A stretch of 14,690 nucleotides of DNA from JALZHR01 sp036389695 (GTDB lineage Bacteria > Acidobacteriota > Blastocatellia > Pyrinomonadales > Pyrinomonadaceae): positions 1-14,690 of the forward strand of contig DASVWG010000278.1 in assembly GCA_036389695.1 (NCBI GenBank). The letters are read 5' to 3'. The position numbers were made by a program, and so were the translations under genes. Shown here one piece after another: positions 14,211-14,690 of the stretch. Below the pieces are notes generated by a model that saw only the letters and a list, made by a program, of their open reading frames with translations, did no database searches and had not been told where the DNA came from. Position 1 is the stretch's first letter; each line of letters starts with the position of its first letter.

Positions 14211-14690
14211 ATGTCCGATTCCCTGCCAGCGAAAACTTACGCTATTTTTTCTGCGCCCGGAAACAGAAAAATTATTTCTCAGCTTCGCCAGGCGCGGCAG
14301 GAAGTGATTGAGTTTCCGCGCGTCGAAGCCGAAAAAATCGGGTTAAATCCGGCGGATGAAGCTTCGGTCAAAAACGTTTCCGCATTTGAATGGATAATAT
14401 TCACGGACGTTTACGCCGTCGAATTTTTTCTCGAAGCGCTTCGAGATGCGGGCGGCGAAATATTCGAGCTCGATTTGCCGCGAATTTTAGCCGCCGGCGA
14501 AGCGGTTGCCGACCGTCTGCGTTTCGTGCAGGTTCACGCCGACGTGATTCCGTCGAAAGCCGACGCGGAAAGCAGCTTTAATGCTCTGCGCGATTACCTG
14601 TCCGGCGAAGCGGAATTTAAAAATCTTCGCGTTTTGCTGCCGAAAAGGCTCGCTTCCAGGACGGCGTTGACCGAAATGCTGCGCCGCAGC
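14211..14690 (+). CDS. hemD: uroporphyrinogen-III synthase, N-terminal part, cut by window edge
   Basis: 160 codons are open to the right edge. HemD closes hydroxymethylbilane to uroporphyrinogen III in the tetrapyrrole (haem and related cofactor) pathway. The translation matches the family: AIFSAPGNRKIISQLRQARQ at the start, FEWIIFTDVYAVEFFLEAL (FTSVNAV in most members), then RILAAGEAVADRLRFVQVHA followed by DVIPSKADAE, the AvG-ATA-LR...HAD-vP pattern. The last third, with the second half of the domain, is outside. The ATG at 14211 fits the usual N-terminus and has no ribosome site upstream because a perfect palindrome fills the space. A single in-frame GTG about 32 codons in is a less likely start. 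Family assignment is strong; nothing about its neighbours to the right can be seen. Confidence 0.85.
   Translation, partial: MSDSLPAKTYAIFSAPGNRKIISQLRQARQEVIEFPRVEAEKIGLNPADEASVKNVSAFEWIIFTDVYAVEFFLEALRDAGGEIFELDLPRILAAGEAVADRLRFVQVHADVIPSKADAESSFNALRDYLSGEAEFKNLRVLLPKRLASRTALTEMLRRS

Overview
The window reads as bacterial chromosome of moderately high GC with a dense core-type gene layout. The gene mix suggests an acidobacterium, perhaps of the Blastocatellia / Pyrinomonadaceae type: a secreted tricorn-like S41 protease, an AIM24-family protein, an AmgK/MurU-like kinase and nucleotidyltransferase pair, and many short palindromic and heptanucleotide repeats between genes. This placement is inferred from gene flavour only; no rRNA or other marker is present.

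Layout. Positions 1-9987 are entirely minus strand. From right to left: a secreted protein of unknown function (9987-9181); a small helical protein and a nucleotidyltransferase joined by an ATGA overlap (9073-8280, toxin-antitoxin-like); asnS (8266-6953); a secreted nucleotide pyrophosphatase/phosphodiesterase-like enzyme (6892-5621); a LOG-family protein (5618-5076); a large secreted tricorn-like protease (5028-1648); an AIM24/TIGR00266 protein with a zinc ribbon (1426-515); and the start of PTS enzyme I (424 to the window edge). Gaps from 9073 to 5028 are short (2 to 60 nt), so several of these genes may share a transcript. A divergent gap (9988-10117) leads to a plus-strand MsbA-like ABC exporter (10118-11944). 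It converges on an AmgK-like sugar kinase (13092-12076) whose upstream partner is a MurU-like nucleotidyltransferase with an extra hexapeptide-repeat tail (14124-13120). At the right edge a plus-strand uroporphyrinogen-III synthase begins (14211 onward, cut by the window).

Functional links. The best-supported unit is the kinase plus nucleotidyltransferase pair, which would phosphorylate a sugar at C1 and then form the nucleotide sugar, as AmgK and MurU do in peptidoglycan recycling. The nucleotidyltransferase with its small partner is the most system-like accessory unit.

The most unusual feature is the repeats. Five loci carry inverted or tandem short repeats: 430-492, 1486-1638, 6823-6949, 11951-12093 and 13597-13624. 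Four of them are built partly or wholly on a 7-nt period. Several invade coding sequence: one overlaps the signal peptide of the phosphodiesterase, one supplies the last codons and stop of the kinase, and one inserts about 10 residues in frame into the nucleotidyltransferase. No CRISPR array, tRNA, rRNA, transposase or prophage gene was seen.
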